64,000 nucleotides of DNA from Rhodospirillales bacterium (GCA_014323865.1 JACONG010000016.1:608523-672522), one strand, 5' to 3'. Positions 39,839 through 50,730 are shown, counted from the stretch's first letter. The notes: generated by a model from the sequence alone, not told the origin. A program made the numbers and translations.

Positions 39839-40965
39839 GCACATTGGAAACGCTGACGGTTCCGCTTGGTGAGCGTGCTTACGACATCCTTGTCGGTGAC
39901 GGCCTGATCGATCGCGCGGCGGAGTTCATGGCACCCGTCTTGAAGCGGCGGCGTGTCGTGGTCGTGACGGACGAAATCCTTGCCAAGCTGCATCTCGCAA
40001 GGCTGACGGCCGCGCTCGACCGCGGCGGCATCCGTCATGACACGATCATCCTGCCACCTGGCGAGCAGACCAAGGACTTCGCGCATTTTGAGGTCCTGAT
40101 GAACCGCCTCCTCGACCTCGGCCTGGAGCGCCGGGATTCGCTGGTCGCACTTGGCGGTGGCGTGATCGGCGATCTCACTGGCTTTGCGGCGAGCGTGCTG
40201 TTGCGCGGTGTCGACTTCGTCCAGCTCCCCACGACCCTGCTGGCCCAGGTCGACAGTTCGATCGGCGGCAAGACGGGCATCGACACGCATCACGGCAAGA
40301 ACCTGGTGGGCGCCTTCCACCAGCCGCGCCTGGTGCTGGCCGACACCGGCATGCTGGCCACCCTGCCGCCCCGCGAACTGATGGCCGGCTACGCCGAAGT
40401 CGTGAAGTACGGCTTTCTCGGCGACCGCCCCTTCTTCGAGTGGCTTGAAGAGAACGGCGCACGGGTGATCGGCGGCGACACTGACGCGCAGCGCCATGCG
40501 GTACTGACCAGTTGCGCCAACAAGTCGAGCATCGTCGTGGCCGACGAGAAGGAGGGCAACCTGCGCGCCCTCTTCAATCTCGGACACACCTTCGGCCATG
40601 CCCTTGAGGTGTCCTGCGGCTTCGATGGCAATCTGATTCATGGCGAGGCGGTCGCCATCGGCATGGCGATGGCCTTCGGTTTGTCCCATCAGCAGGGCCT
40701 GTGCCCGGGGCAGGACGCCGAACGCGCGGTGCGTCACATGCGTGCCATCGGCCTACCCGTGCATCCCGACGATCTCGGCCTTCCCGCGCAGGACGCCTCG
40801 GCGCTTGTGGCGCACATGTCAAAAGACAAGAAGGTCCAGGACGGCCAGATCGCCTTCATTCTCCTGCGCGGCATCGGCAATGCCTTCATCACCCGCGAGA
40901 TCGTGCCCGAAACCGTGCGCGACTTCCTTGCCGAGATGCTGGCGCGCCCTTCCTCCGCGGCCTGA
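39835..40965 (+). CDS. aroB: 3-dehydroquinate synthase
   Basis: AroB makes 3-dehydroquinate from DAHP using NAD and a metal ion. It has 376 residues. Conserved segments are PPGEQTKDF, GGGVIGDLTGFAAS, DSSIGGKTGID and HTFGHALE (metal-binding His). Translation is coupled to aroK by a 4 bp overlap, the common proteobacterial arrangement. A CNNM/CorC-type gene follows after 35 bp. Confidence 0.96.
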   Translation: MSTLETLTVPLGERAYDILVGDGLIDRAAEFMAPVLKRRRVVVVTDEILAKLHLARLTAALDRGGIRHDTIILPPGEQTKDFAHFEVLMNRLLDLGLERRDSLVALGGGVIGDLTGFAASVLLRGVDFVQLPTTLLAQVDSSIGGKTGIDTHHGKNLVGAFHQPRLVLADTGMLATLPPRELMAGYAEVVKYGFLGDRPFFEWLEENGARVIGGDTDAQRHAVLTSCANKSSIVVADEKEGNLRALFNLGHTFGHALEVSCGFDGNLIHGEAVAIGMAMAFGLSHQQGLCPGQDAERAVRHMRAIGLPVHPDDLGLPAQDASALVAHMSKDKKVQDGQIAFILLRGIGNAFITREIVPETVRDFLAEMLARPSSAA

Positions 40966-41000
40966 TGCCGCACCACCCTTCACGATCCCGGTGACATGTC

Positions 41001-42281
41001 ATGTTCGGAGTGCTCGAACTCTTCATCGTTCTCATCGCCATTTTCATCGTCTGCTCGGCCGTCTTCTCAGGCTCCGAAACGGCGCTGACTGCGGCCAACC
41101 GGTCCAAGATCCACAACCTGGAACTCGGCGGAAACCGGCGTGCGGCCAAGGTGACGGCCCTGATTCAGGATCGCGAGCGCCTGATTGGTGCGATCTTGGT
41201 CGGCAACAACCTGTTCAACATCGCCGCGGCGTCGATGGCGACCTACGCCTTCACCGAACTGGTCGGCGAGGCTGGCGTGATCTACGCCACGACCGCCATG
41301 ACCATTCTGGTCGTCGTGTTCGCCGAGGTCCTGCCGAAGACCTATGCGATCCGCCACTCCGAGCGCTTCGCACTGGCGGTCGCGCCCATCATGCGCGTCG
41401 TGGTTTGGGTCTCGCGGCCTATCACTTGGGCGCTGCACGTCCTGGTCAGCCTGATGTTGCGGATGGTCGGTGCCCCGGACGTGGAGGATCTCACCCCGTC
41501 GGATGAAGAGATCCGCGGTACGCTTGCGCTCTACAAGCACGAGGGTGGACTGGTGAAAGACGAACACGCCATGCTCGATGGCGTGCTCGATCTGAGCGAG
41601 GTCGAGGTCGGCGAGATCATGACCCATCGTCGCTCGATGGAGACGATCAACGCCGATGACGCCTCGCACGAGATCATCGCCGCGGCCCTTCGAAGCCCGC
41701 ACACGCGTGTCCCGCTCTGGCGTGACGACACCGACAACATCGTCGGCGTTTTGCACGCCAAGAACCTGCTGCGCGAACTGCATCGACGCGGAGGATCAAG
41801 CGAGGGCTTGGACGTCCTGACGATCGCGAGCGAGCCCTGGTTCGTGCCCGATACCACCACCCTGAGCGAGCAGCTCTCGGCCTTCCGCGAACGCCACGCC
41901 CACTTCGCGCTGGTGGTCGACGAATACGGCACGCTGATGGGCCTGGTGACGTTGGAGGACATCCTTGAGGAGATCGTCGGCGAGATCGAAGACGAGCACG
42001 ACATCGTGACGTCCGAAGCGGCGGTCGATGCGGACGGTTCGATCACAGTCGAGGGTGCTGCGACAATCCGTGACGTGAATCGCGAGTTCGACTGGAACCT
42101 GCCCGACGAGGAGGCGACGACCATCGCCGGCCTCGTCATTCACGAAGCCCAGCAGATCCCCGACATCGGCCAGGTCTTTGTCTTCCACGGCTTCCGCTAT
42201 GAGATCACCGGCAAGCAGCGCAACCAGATTACGCAGCTGCGGGTCATACCGCTTCAGGACTCCCGGGGCGGCGAGGACTAG
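41001..42281 (+). CDS. CNNM/CorC-type hemolysin-family membrane protein
   Basis: This 426-residue protein has an N-terminal DUF21 membrane domain with three to four helices (about 5-190; FSGSETALTAANRSKI is the family hallmark), a tandem CBS pair (about 200-330; the second contains VVDEYGTLMGLVTLEDILEE) and a C-terminal CorC_HlyC domain. Family members handle magnesium or cobalt transport. It lies downstream of aroB in many alphaproteobacteria. Confidence 0.91.
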   Translation: MFGVLELFIVLIAIFIVCSAVFSGSETALTAANRSKIHNLELGGNRRAAKVTALIQDRERLIGAILVGNNLFNIAAASMATYAFTELVGEAGVIYATTAMTILVVVFAEVLPKTYAIRHSERFALAVAPIMRVVVWVSRPITWALHVLVSLMLRMVGAPDVEDLTPSDEEIRGTLALYKHEGGLVKDEHAMLDGVLDLSEVEVGEIMTHRRSMETINADDASHEIIAAALRSPHTRVPLWRDDTDNIVGVLHAKNLLRELHRRGGSSEGLDVLTIASEPWFVPDTTTLSEQLSAFRERHAHFALVVDEYGTLMGLVTLEDILEEIVGEIEDEHDIVTSEAAVDADGSITVEGAATIRDVNREFDWNLPDEEATTIAGLVIHEAQQIPDIGQVFVFHGFRYEITGKQRNQITQLRVIPLQDSRGGED

Positions 42282-42286
42282 TCCGC

Positions 42287-43183
42287 ATGCAGCTCATTGC
42301 AGCTCTCGTTCCGGTCCTGACGCCGATCGCCGTTGCCATACTGGCTGGTATCGCCTGGGCGCGCTGGGGCAAACTGGCCGATCCAGCGAGCCTGACCCAG
42401 ATAATCCTGAATGTCGGCACGCCATGCCTGGTCTTCTCGACGATTTCGACGCTGTCGGTGCCCGCGCTGGAACTGGGCGTCATGGCGCTGGCTGCGGTCA
42501 TGATGCTGCTCATGTTTCTGGGTTCGGGCTGGTTGCTGTTGAAGGTCGTGCGCCTGCCGTCGGGCGTCTATCTGCCGCCAGTCGTGTTCGGCAACCTCGG
42601 CAATCTTGGTCTGCCCTTGAACCTCTTCGCCTTCGGCGACGCCGGCCTTGAGCTCGGCCTCATCATGTTCGCCGTGCAGTCGGTGCTGTTCTTCACCATC
42701 CACTTCTGGCTGATATCCGGCTCGCCATCGCCCCTCGAGATGCTGAAAACGCCGCACATCTATGCGATCTCGGTGGCCCTCGCCTTCACGCTGACCGACA
42801 CCCATCCGCCGCTCTGGCTGACCAACACGACCGACCTGATCGGCGGCCTGACGATACCGCTGATGCTGATCATGCTCGGGGGCTCGCTCATGCGCATGAA
42901 GGTCGTGTCCTTCGTCCGGCCTTTCAGCGTCGTTGTGCTGCGCGTGATCCTCGGCTTCGTCGTCGCCTATCTGCTGTGCGAGGTCCTCAGCCTCGAGGGG
43001 GTCGCCCGTGGCGTCGTGACCATCGCCTGCTGCATGCCGGGCGCAGTTTTCAACTATCTGGCCTCTGTAAAGTTCGATAATTCGCCCGGCGAGGTCGCGA
43101 GCTACATCGTGCTCTCGACCGTCGTTATCCTGGTCCTGACGCCCGTGATCGTTCCGGTCGCCTGGTGGATGGCGGGCATGTGA
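42287..43183 (+). CDS. AEC (auxin efflux carrier) family transporter
   Basis: This 298-residue membrane protein has about ten hydrophobic helices in two halves, typical of the AEC family. The NVGTPCLVF and FGNLGNLGLPL segments and the GGSLMRMKV motif are family marks. Bacterial members carry malonate, malate or other small acids; the substrate here cannot be read. It starts 5 bp after the CNNM gene and probably shares its transcript. Confidence 0.9.
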   Translation: MQLIAALVPVLTPIAVAILAGIAWARWGKLADPASLTQIILNVGTPCLVFSTISTLSVPALELGVMALAAVMMLLMFLGSGWLLLKVVRLPSGVYLPPVVFGNLGNLGLPLNLFAFGDAGLELGLIMFAVQSVLFFTIHFWLISGSPSPLEMLKTPHIYAISVALAFTLTDTHPPLWLTNTTDLIGGLTIPLMLIMLGGSLMRMKVVSFVRPFSVVVLRVILGFVVAYLLCEVLSLEGVARGVVTIACCMPGAVFNYLASVKFDNSPGEVASYIVLSTVVILVLTPVIVPVAWWMAGM

Positions 43184-43199
43184 CCCATCACCGCGACGA

Positions 43200-43845
43200 T
43201 CCCGATCGTCTGACGCAGGACCTCAATGGCCACACGCACCTTCTCCGGCACGTAGGATCAACTGGGATAGACGAACCGGGCCGCTGTTTCGAAGCTGGTG
43301 GCGCTGACATCGTGGCGCGGGAACAGGTCGACCAAGCGCCCGGTTGTCAGATCCTCGCCGACAAGCCAGTCGGCCAGCAGACAAGAACCGAGGCCGGCGC
43401 GCGCAGCGGTCCGGAGCGCCTGCGCATTGGAGATCGCAATGCCGGAGCGGACGGGAACCGCCTCTTCGATCCCGTCTTCATCACGAAACATCCAGTGTGA
43501 CCGATATCCTGGCAACGTGAACACGAGGCAGTCATGCTCGAACAAGTCTACCGGGCGGTCGGTATGCCCGTTATCTGATACGTAGGCTGGGCTGGCGCAC
43601 ACGAAATAACACGTGACCAGAAGCTTGCTTGCGATGACGTCACCTTCGACTCGCTCGCCGAGCCGGATGGCAAGGTCGATGCCGTCACGTACCAGATCGA
43701 GATTGGCGTCGGTGAGTACTAGCTCGACCGCGAGATCAGGGCAGTGTTGTCGCAGTTCGGTCAGGTGCGGCACGACACAGGTCTCGCCGAACGTCACCGA
43801 CGCGCTGAGTCTGAGGGGCCGCGGGGACCGATCGAATCGAGTCTG
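43200..43845 (-). pseudogene. LysR-family regulator, DNA-binding domain lost
   Basis: The segment encodes most of a LysR substrate-binding domain (LRLSASVTFGETCVVPHL to LVDLFPRHDV) but ends at its 5' side where an SDR fragment begins, so the helix-turn-helix is missing. A TGA at 43258-43260 interrupts an otherwise continuous frame: beyond it SYVPEKVRVAIEVLRQ completes the normal LysR C-terminus. Truncation plus nonsense change mark it as dead. Confidence 0.7.
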
Positions 43846-43871
43846 GTTTCGTCGCAGGCGTGGGCAACGCG

Positions 43872-44556
43872 ATGACCAATCTTGATGGCACCGTGGCGCT
43901 GGTGACGGGCGCCGGCCGCGGCATCGGTGCCGCAACCGCGACGGAAACCGACCGCCCGCGGCGCGAAGGTGATGCTGACGGCCCGTTCGGCCGAACTGAT
44001 CGAGGCCCTGGCCAACGAGATCGTTGCCAGCAGTGGATCGGCCCTTGCCACATCCTGGTCAACAACGCCGGTGTCATCGACCCTGTAGTGCGGCTGACCG
44101 AGAGCGATCCCGAAGCCTGGGCGCAGGCGGCCGACATCAAACTACAAGGGCGTTTACTTCGACCTGCGTGCGGCGCTGCTGATCATGGAGGCGCCGGGCT
44201 CGGGCGTCATGGTCAACATCATCCCGGGCGCGGCGACCGGCGCGCTGGAAGGTTGGAGTCATCATTGTTCGAGCAAGGCTGCCGCCCTGTTGCTGACCCG
44301 CCGCGCCCACAAGGAGGTCGGTGAAAGCGGCATCAGGGTCGTCGGGCTGAGCCCGGACACCGTGGCGACCGAGATGCAGGTCCAGATCAAGGCCCCGGGC
44401 ATCAATCCGGTCAGCCAACGTGACCCCGCCGTCCACATTCCGTCCGAACGGGTGGCCAGGGCATGGCTCTGCACCGACGACGCCGGCGACCTCTTCGGCG
44501 ACGACATCTCGCTTTGCGACCCCGCCATACGCCAGCGCGTCGGTCTGCCGGTCTGA
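43872..44556 (+). pseudogene. Short-chain dehydrogenase/reductase, frameshifted
   Basis: The start is normal (MTNLDGTVALVTGAGRGIGA, the NAD-binding loop), then the frame shifts repeatedly: NNAGVIDP and the catalytic-site region lie in different frames, and the last 130 residues (from VYFDLRAALLIMEAPGSG) in yet another. The usual YxxxK is replaced by HCSSKAA, so the Tyr is lost too. An internal deletion removes roughly 30 residues after the Rossmann loop. It abuts the LysR remnant. Confidence 0.7.
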
Positions 44557-44650
44557 CACGCTCTACACGAGCATCGGGTTTCATGTCTTGAAGGCCGTGC
44601 GGAAGCGGCTTTATGCTGCACCGCACAATCAGATCTTGGATCGCCCCCCA

Positions 44651-45226
44651 ATGCCCCTGCCCGAACCGGCCCGCCGCGAGTTGATCCATACCCGTGAGAT
44701 CGTCACCCGCGCCTATGAACGCGAGGACGGTCTGTTCGACCTCGATGCCTATCTGGCCGACGTGAAGACCTACGGCTTTCCGAACAAGGACCGGGGCTAC
44801 ATTGAGGCGGGCGAGCCACTCCACGCTATGTGGATCCGGCTGACGATCGACGAGAACTTCATCGTACAGGATGTCGTGGCCAAGATGGATCACACGCCTT
44901 ACCACTTCTGCACGCGCATTGAGCCCGACCACAGGAAGCTCATCGGCGTCCGTATCGGGCCCGGCTGGAACAGGAAGGTCCGTGAGCATCTCGGCAGCAC
45001 CCACGGCTGCACCCACCTGCGCGAGATGCTGGGCCGCATGGCGACCGTGGCCATGCAGGCGCTCTATGGCCGCAAGCGCCGCGACGGCGAGGAGATCGAC
45101 GACGAACCCGGAAAGAAGCCCTGGGTGATCGACGGCTGCCACACCTGGGCCAGCGACAGCTCCGTGGTCGCGCGCGAGTTTCCCGACTGGTATACTGGTC
45201 CACTGGGCGAAAACGCCGCCGAATAG
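44651..45226 (+). CDS. DUF2889 family protein
   Basis: This 191-residue protein has segments characteristic of DUF2889: LIHTREIVTRAYEREDGLFD near the N-terminus, a central IGVRIGPGWNRKVREHLG, and CTHLREMLGRMATVAMQAL. The Cys/His pairs (HGCTHL, DGCHTW) could bind metal. Function is unknown. It is followed by a maleate isomerase-like gene 22 bp on, with an AGGCACGGCG site between. Confidence 0.85.
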   Translation: MPLPEPARRELIHTREIVTRAYEREDGLFDLDAYLADVKTYGFPNKDRGYIEAGEPLHAMWIRLTIDENFIVQDVVAKMDHTPYHFCTRIEPDHRKLIGVRIGPGWNRKVREHLGSTHGCTHLREMLGRMATVAMQALYGRKRRDGEEIDDEPGKKPWVIDGCHTWASDSSVVAREFPDWYTGPLGENAAE

Positions 45227-45248
45227 AAACCGCTCCGGAGGCACGGCG

Positions 45249-46037
45249 ATGCAGGCTGACGTACCCGAGATTGCCGACAGCCGTTCCCGCGGTCGCGCCC
45301 GTATCGGCATCATCACGCCGTTCACGAACACCAATCTCGAAGCCGACATCGCCCTTCTGCGGCCCGACGGCGTCTCCTGCCATGTCATGCGGGCTGGCGG
45401 TTACGACCTTGATGCAGTGCCCGATTCCGAGCAGATGCGGAAGTTCGCGCTCGCCGGTCTCGATGACGTGCTCGCCATGCTGCTGCCTGCCAAGCCCGAC
45501 ATCGTCCTCTACGGCTGTACCTCGGCAACGCTCTCGATGGGACCGGACTACGACCGCAACTTCTGCGCGATGATCGAGGACAAGTCCGGCGTCCCCGCCG
45601 TGACGGCTGCCGGTGCCCTGGTCGAGGCGCTCAACGACCTCGACGCCCGCACGATCGGTTTCTGCTCGCCCTACACCGAGGAGCTCAACCGCGAGTCCGC
45701 AGCCTTCCTCGGCGCCAGCGGCCGGCAGGTCATCCAATCGGCCTATGTCGGCGAGGACCTCGACAGCGACGGCCAGAACGCGCTGACGCCCCCGGTCGTG
45801 TTCGACCTTGGCCTGCGTGCCGACCACCCCCAGGCCGATGCGATCGTCATGTCGTGCACCGACATGCGCGCGGTTGAGGTGATCACCGCACTCGAGTCGC
45901 GTACTGGCAAACCGGTTGTCACCAGCAACCAGGCCCTGTTTCATGTCGCCAACAAGCGGCTCGGCCTCAACAATCGTGTGATGGGCCGTCTGGGCGAGAC
46001 CGGAACTCCGGTGCTCAGCGGTGCGCGTCAACCTTGA
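45249..46037 (+). CDS. Maleate isomerase / arylmalonate decarboxylase-like (Asp/Glu racemase fold)
   Basis: This 262-residue enzyme keeps both nucleophilic cysteines of the fold, in YGCTSATLSMG and MSCTDMRAVE. Related enzymes are maleate cis-trans isomerase, hydantoin racemase and arylmalonate decarboxylase; the GIITPFTNTNLEAD start is closest to maleate isomerase. The substrate is uncertain. Its 3' end overlaps the convergent bolA gene by 10 bp. Confidence 0.82.
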   Translation: MQADVPEIADSRSRGRARIGIITPFTNTNLEADIALLRPDGVSCHVMRAGGYDLDAVPDSEQMRKFALAGLDDVLAMLLPAKPDIVLYGCTSATLSMGPDYDRNFCAMIEDKSGVPAVTAAGALVEALNDLDARTIGFCSPYTEELNRESAAFLGASGRQVIQSAYVGEDLDSDGQNALTPPVVFDLGLRADHPQADAIVMSCTDMRAVEVITALESRTGKPVVTSNQALFHVANKRLGLNNRVMGRLGETGTPVLSGARQP

Positions 46038-46297
46038 CCGGGCGCCTTGGCATCGATCGTCAAGGCGTGGATGTCGGTCTGCATCTCCTCGGCCAGCGCC
46101 TTGTAGATCAGGCGCTGTCGGGCGACGCGGTTGATGCTCTCGAAGGCGCCTGAAACGACACGTATGCGGAAATGGCTTTCGCCCTCCGGCCGGGTGCCGA
46201 CGTGGCCGGCATGGAGGTGTGATTCATCGATCACCTCGAGCTCCGTCGGGTCCAGCGCCGTTTCGAGCTTGGTCCGGATTGCCGTTGCCACACGCAT
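46028..46297 (-). CDS. bolA: BolA-like protein
   Basis: This 89-residue protein has the BolA fold signature: DESHLHAGH with the iron-site histidines, the FRIRVVSGAFESINRVARQRLIYKAL helix region and a short tail. BolA proteins work with monothiol glutaredoxins in iron-sulfur cluster handling. It is divergent from the DnaJ-domain gene. Confidence 0.92.
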   Translation of the reverse strand: MRVATAIRTKLETALDPTELEVIDESHLHAGHVGTRPEGESHFRIRVVSGAFESINRVARQRLIYKALAEEMQTDIHALTIDAKAPGQG

Positions 46298-46382
46298 CGT
46301 CGATCTCCTGCATGTCTGCTGACACAGATGTCAAGGCCAAGGGTTTCTTGCAAGACCCAAGGCTGGTTCCCATACTCCCAAG

Positions 46383-46985
46383 ATGGCACGATCACGCTCT
46401 CAGCGTGCGCTCGACGAGATGGGAGCCATCCCCGAGCGCCTCTGCAACTGGCCCGGCTGCGGCAAGGCCGGAGAGCACCGTGCGCCCATGTCGCACAATC
46501 AGATCGGCGAGTTCCAGTACCTCTGCCTCGACCACGTGCGTGAATTCAACATCCAGTGGAACTTCTTCGAGGGCTGGAACCGTGACGAGATCGAGGCTTA
46601 TCAGCGGGAAGATCTGACATGGCATCGCCCGACATGGCGGCCCGACGAGCGCCTGATCCGCAGCAAGGCCTTCCGCGAAGCCTTCCTGAACGACGATTTC
46701 CGCAACCCCTTCGGCTTCATGGACCAAGACGAAGGCCGGCAGCGCAACGGCGGGAACGCGCGCGCCAAAGACGACGGCACGCTTGAGGAGGGGCGGCGAG
46801 CCTTCTCGATTCTCAAGCTCAAGCCTGGCACCGACAAAGCGTCCATCAAACGCCGTTTCAAGGAAGAGGTGAAGGCCTGCCACCCCGATCTCAACGGCGG
46901 CGACAAGGAGGCTGAGGACCGCTTGCGCGACGTCATCTGGGCCTACCGCCGCCTGACCGACGAGGCACGCACCGAGACTCGTTGA
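46383..46985 (+). CDS. DnaJ-domain protein upstream of cobS
   Basis: This 200-residue protein has an unassigned N-terminal half with a possible zinc pair (CNWPGCGKAGEH and CLDHVREF) and a C-terminal J domain (about 138-200) with the HPD motif in KACHPDLNGGDKEA. It should stimulate an Hsp70 partner. A DnaJ-like gene next to bolA and ahead of cobST is a standard alphaproteobacterial order. Confidence 0.9.
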   Translation: MARSRSQRALDEMGAIPERLCNWPGCGKAGEHRAPMSHNQIGEFQYLCLDHVREFNIQWNFFEGWNRDEIEAYQREDLTWHRPTWRPDERLIRSKAFREAFLNDDFRNPFGFMDQDEGRQRNGGNARAKDDGTLEEGRRAFSILKLKPGTDKASIKRRFKEEVKACHPDLNGGDKEAEDRLRDVIWAYRRLTDEARTETR

Positions 46986-47147
46986 AATCCGCGTTCGTCG
47001 GCTTGTAAGCGGCTATCGGGCCGTGCCAATGTAACCCGCGTTTGAACCGGTCCGGCTGCCGGCTCAGACGTTTGGGATGTGCGGTCCCGGCGGCAAGGGC
47101 CAAACGTTCCGGCCCATATCCAAGTACCTCAAAGACGACGTATAGAG

Positions 47148-48149
47148 ATGGTGACAGAACCCTGCGATATCGGCCTGCTTCCCGAAGGCCAGCCCGACAC
47201 GACCGTGAAGGTCCCCAAGACTTTTGGCATCGACACGACGATGGAAGTGCCAGCGTACTCCAAGCGAACCGAGCATGTGCCGGACGTCGACAATGCCTAT
47301 GTCTTCGACCCGCAGACGACGCTCGCGATCCTTGCAGGCTTCGCCCACAACCGCCGCGTCCTGATCCAAGGCTATCACGGCACCGGCAAATCGACCCATA
47401 TCGAGCAGGTTGCCGCGCGCCTCAACTGGCCGTGCATCCGCGTCAACCTCGACAGCCACATCAGCCGCATTGACCTGATCGGCAAGGACGCGATCGTTCT
47501 GCGCGACGGCAAGCAGGTCACCGAGTACCGCGAGGGTATCCTGCCTTGGGCAATCCAGCATCCGATCGCGCTCGTCTTCGACGAGTATGACGCCGGCCGG
47601 CCGGACGTGATGTTCGTGATCCAGCGCGTGCTGGAGGTACAGGGCAAGATGACGCTGCTCGACCAGAACAAGGTGATCCACCCGCACAAGTCGTTCCGCC
47701 TGTTCTCGACCGCCAACACGGTCGGCCTCGGCGACACGACTGGCCTCTATCACGGCACCCAGCAGATCAACCAGGGCCAGATGGACCGCTGGTCGATTGT
47801 CTCGACGCTCAACTACCTGGAGCACCAGGAAGAAGAGAAGATCATCCTTTCCAAGATGTCGGGCTTCGACAACAAGAAGGGAAAGGAGACGATCAAGCAG
47901 ATGGTCGCCGTCGCCGATCTCACCCGCGGCGCCTTCATGACCGGCGACATCTCGACCGTCATGTCGCCCCGTACGGTCATCACCTGGGCCGAGAACGCCG
48001 AGATCTTCGGCGACCTGGGCTTCGCCTTCCGGCTCACCTTCCTCAACAAGTGCGACGAGACCGAGCGCCCGCAAATAGCGGAGTTCTATCAGCGCTGCTT
48101 CGGCCAGGAGCTACCGGAGTCGGCGGTTCTCCAGAACGCGGCGCAGTAA
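47148..48149 (+). CDS. cobS: Cobaltochelatase subunit CobS
   Basis: CobS is the MoxR-type AAA ATPase of aerobic cobaltochelatase (CobNST), which inserts cobalt in B12 synthesis. It has 333 residues. The P-loop GYHGTGKS is at 75-82, with Walker [10 protein letters not shown] and the sensor segment [11 protein letters not shown] following. The ATG at 47148 gives the usual N-terminus. It sits 33 bp before cobT; cobN is not in the window. Confidence 0.95.
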   Translation: MVTEPCDIGLLPEGQPDTTVKVPKTFGIDTTMEVPAYSKRTEHVPDVDNAYVFDPQTTLAILAGFAHNRRVLIQGYHGTGKSTHIEQVAARLNWPCIRVNLDSHISRIDLIGKDAIVLRDGKQVTEYREGILPWAIQHPIALVFDEYDAGRPDVMFVIQRVLEVQGKMTLLDQNKVIHPHKSFRLFSTANTVGLGDTTGLYHGTQQINQGQMDRWSIVSTLNYLEHQEEEKIILSKMSGFDNKKGKETIKQMVAVADLTRGAFMTGDISTVMSPRTVITWAENAEIFGDLGFAFRLTFLNKCDETERPQIAEFYQRCFGQELPESAVLQNAAQ

Positions 48150-48182
48150 CGGGGCGCTGGCCCCGCCGTGGAGTCCTGACCG

Positions 48183-50063
48183 TTGAGCTGTGACGAAAAC
48201 AGGGTCGAGACGTTCAAGCGCGCCGTTGCGGGTACGATGCGTGCGATGTCGCGCGACGCCGAGCTTGAGGTCAACTTCGGTGTCCAGGAGCCGTTGGTTT
48301 CGGGTCACAGTGCCCAGCTGACCCAGCCGACGCGCGATCTTGATGTCCATACCGTGGCCATGACTCGCGGCGAGGCCGATCAGTTGGCACTCAAGATGCG
48401 CCATCATGACGCCAAGACCCACGCCCGCCGCCGCCCGATGGGCGAGATTGGCCGCACGATCTACGACGCGGTCGAGGATGCGCGTTGCGAGTGCCTCGGC
48501 ATCAATCGCATGAAGGGTGTGGCCGGGAACGTCTCGGTGGTGCTCGAGGAGCGTTGCCGCAACAAGGGCCTCCACCGGATCGTCGATCAGGACGAAGCGC
48601 CGCTGGCCGACATCATCGGCCTTCTGGTGCGAGAGAAGCTGACCGGCATGGCGCCGCCGCCTTCGGCCAAGAAGGCCGTCGACATGATGCGCAGCTGGCT
48701 CGACGACAAGATCGGCGACGACATCGACAATCTCGGCGACGTGATGCGCCACCAGGATGCCTTTGCGCAGCTGATGCGCAAGCTGATCACGCATCTCGAT
48801 CTGCCCGACGAGGAGACCGACCAGACCGCCGAGCAGACCGATCCAGATGCCGCCGACGATCAGAGCGATCCCGACCAGGCCGAAGGTGAGGCCGAGGGCG
48901 AAACCGGCGAGAGCGGAAGCGACGATCAGAGCGATGCCGACAGCATGGATGAGCAGGCTGCCGAAGACGACGCCATGGCCGCCGAAGCCGAGGACTCCGA
49001 CAATGACCAGATGGTCCCGTCTGGTGCAGACGATACCGAACCCTCGGGGCAGATGCGCTGGCCCGAGGACATGTACGGTAATCGCCGCGAGCCGACCTAC
49101 AAGGCATTCACGCAGGAGTTTGATGAAATCGTCGATGCCCAGGATCTCTGCGACCCAGAAGAACTGACCCGGCTTCGGACCCAGCTCGACCAGCAGATCG
49201 CGCATCTGCGCGGTGTCACCTCCAAGCTTGCCAACCGCCTGCAGCGCAAGCTGATGGCCCAGCAGAATCGGGCCTGGGAGTTTGATCTGGAGGAAGGCCT
49301 TCTGGATTCGGCACGATTGTCGCGCATTGTCGTCGCCCCGCTGGTGCCGCTCAGCTTCAAGATCGAGCACGAGACCGAGTTCCGCGACACCGTGGTCTCG
49401 TTGCTGATCGACAACTCCGGTTCCATGCGCGGTCGTCCCATCGGCATCGCCGCGATGAGCGCCGACATTCTGGCCCAGACGCTGGAGCGCTGCGGCGTGA
49501 AGGTGGAAATCCTCGGCTTCACGACGCGCACCTGGAAGGGCGGACGCAGCCGTGAGAAGTGGCTGTCGGACAGCAAGCCGATCTCGCCGGGCCGGCTCAA
49601 TGACCTGCGCCATATCGTCTACAAGGCCGCCGACGCGCCCTGGCGCCGGGCGCGCAAGAGCCTTGGCCTGATGCTGCGCGAGGGCCTGCTCAAGGAGAAC
49701 ATCGACGGTGAGGCCCTGCTCTGGGCCCATGAGCGCCTGATCGGCCGCCCGGAGCAGCGCAAGATCCTGATGGTGATCTCCGACGGTGCCCCGGTCGACG
49801 ATTCCACGCTGTCGGTCAACTCGGGCAACTACCTGGAACGCCATCTGCGCGATGTGATCGGCTGGATCGAGGGCATGTCCCCGGTCGAACTGATCGCCAT
49901 CGGTATCGGCCATGACGTCACGCGCTACTACCGCCGCGCCGTCACCCTGGTCGATGTCGAGCAGCTGGGCGGCACCGTGCTGGGCGAGCTCACATCGTTG
50001 TTCGACGAAGAGACCCCGGCCATGTGTGCGCTCGCCGCACGCTGCTCACGGCGCGCCGCCTGA
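48183..50063 (+). CDS. cobT: Cobaltochelatase subunit CobT
   Basis: CobT forms the chaperone-like complex with CobS. It has 626 residues from a TTG start, chosen because it reaches the typical [18 protein letters not shown]-terminus. An acidic, low-complexity linker (about 203-292) separates the N-terminal domain from a C-terminal von Willebrand A domain with the metal-ion site DNSGS near residue 410. The stop overlaps the convergent tetR stop by 18 bp. Confidence 0.95.
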   Translation: MSCDENRVETFKRAVAGTMRAMSRDAELEVNFGVQEPLVSGHSAQLTQPTRDLDVHTVAMTRGEADQLALKMRHHDAKTHARRRPMGEIGRTIYDAVEDARCECLGINRMKGVAGNVSVVLEERCRNKGLHRIVDQDEAPLADIIGLLVREKLTGMAPPPSAKKAVDMMRSWLDDKIGDDIDNLGDVMRHQDAFAQLMRKLITHLDLPDEETDQTAEQTDPDAADDQSDPDQAEGEAEGETGESGSDDQSDADSMDEQAAEDDAMAAEAEDSDNDQMVPSGADDTEPSGQMRWPEDMYGNRREPTYKAFTQEFDEIVDAQDLCDPEELTRLRTQLDQQIAHLRGVTSKLANRLQRKLMAQQNRAWEFDLEEGLLDSARLSRIVVAPLVPLSFKIEHETEFRDTVVSLLIDNSGSMRGRPIGIAAMSADILAQTLERCGVKVEILGFTTRTWKGGRSREKWLSDSKPISPGRLNDLRHIVYKAADAPWRRARKSLGLMLREGLLKENIDGEALLWAHERLIGRPEQRKILMVISDGAPVDDSTLSVNSGNYLERHLRDVIGWIEGMSPVELIAIGIGHDVTRYYRRAVTLVDVEQLGGTVLGELTSLFDEETPAMCALAARCSRRAA

Positions 50064-50729
50064 TCCGTTCCCGTTGCGCTGAGCGTCGAGCCCGGCAATC
50101 ACGGTCTTCAGGCCGAAGTCGAATTCCTCCTCGATCGTGACGTTGTACATCGCGCCGGCCAGGCTCGCCGTGACCGGATAGCGGTCGTCCGAGAGTGCCC
50201 CTTCGAGATCGCGCCGTTCCTCAGGCGAATAGGAGCCGTGCCAATCGGTCAGCTCGCCCCATGTGAAGGTCTCCGTGTAGGACATCAAGAGTTGCGCGCT
50301 GAAGACGGTCTCGGTCTTCGCGAACCCTGCCGCGCGCAGCACGCTGTAGAACGCTTCGTTGATATGGACCTCGTTCTCGGCCCATTTCTCGTTGAGCACA
50401 TAGACAAGGAATCCGCCGCGGTGACGATGCCCGAGAGCACGAAAGGCGCGGCACAGCGCCTCGACCTGGTCCTTCCAGCCACCCTCGGGCTCGGGCAGTT
50501 CGAAGTCGTCCAGGAAGCGGCCGACCACGGCATGCAGCAGTGCCTCCTTGTTGGGCATGTAGTGGTAGATCGCCATGGGATCGACGCCGAGGTCGCCCGC
50601 CAGCGTACGCATGGTGAGATCGGAACCCGGCTTCGCATCAAGCAGATGAAGGGCCGCTTCGACGATGCGGTCTCGGGAAAGATGAGGACGTCCGGCCAAG
50701 GGCAACTCTTTGTTCTTGACGCACCGCAT
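50046..50729 (-). CDS. TetR/AcrR family regulator
   Basis: This 227-residue protein has an N-terminal helix-turn-helix (about 15-60, with [20 protein letters not shown]) and a TetR_C-like ligand domain with a tryptophan-rich pocket region. It is divergent from the amine oxidase gene at 50778 with only 48 bp between, and that space holds two palindromes that are probably its operators. It likely represses both itself and the oxidase. Confidence 0.88.
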   Translation of the reverse strand: MRCVKNKELPLAGRPHLSRDRIVEAALHLLDAKPGSDLTMRTLAGDLGVDPMAIYHYMPNKEALLHAVVGRFLDDFELPEPEGGWKDQVEALCRAFRALGHRHRGGFLVYVLNEKWAENEVHINEAFYSVLRAAGFAKTETVFSAQLLMSYTETFTWGELTDWHGSYSPEERRDLEGALSDDRYPVTASLAGAMYNVTIEEEFDFGLKTVIAGLDAQRNGNGSGGAP

Positions 50730-50730
50730 T

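Noticed and set aside
39106-40965. A 619-codon frame that might be read as an AroK-AroB fusion.
   Set aside because: Its first part is the wrong frame of aroK; aroK and aroB are separate genes overlapping by ATGA.
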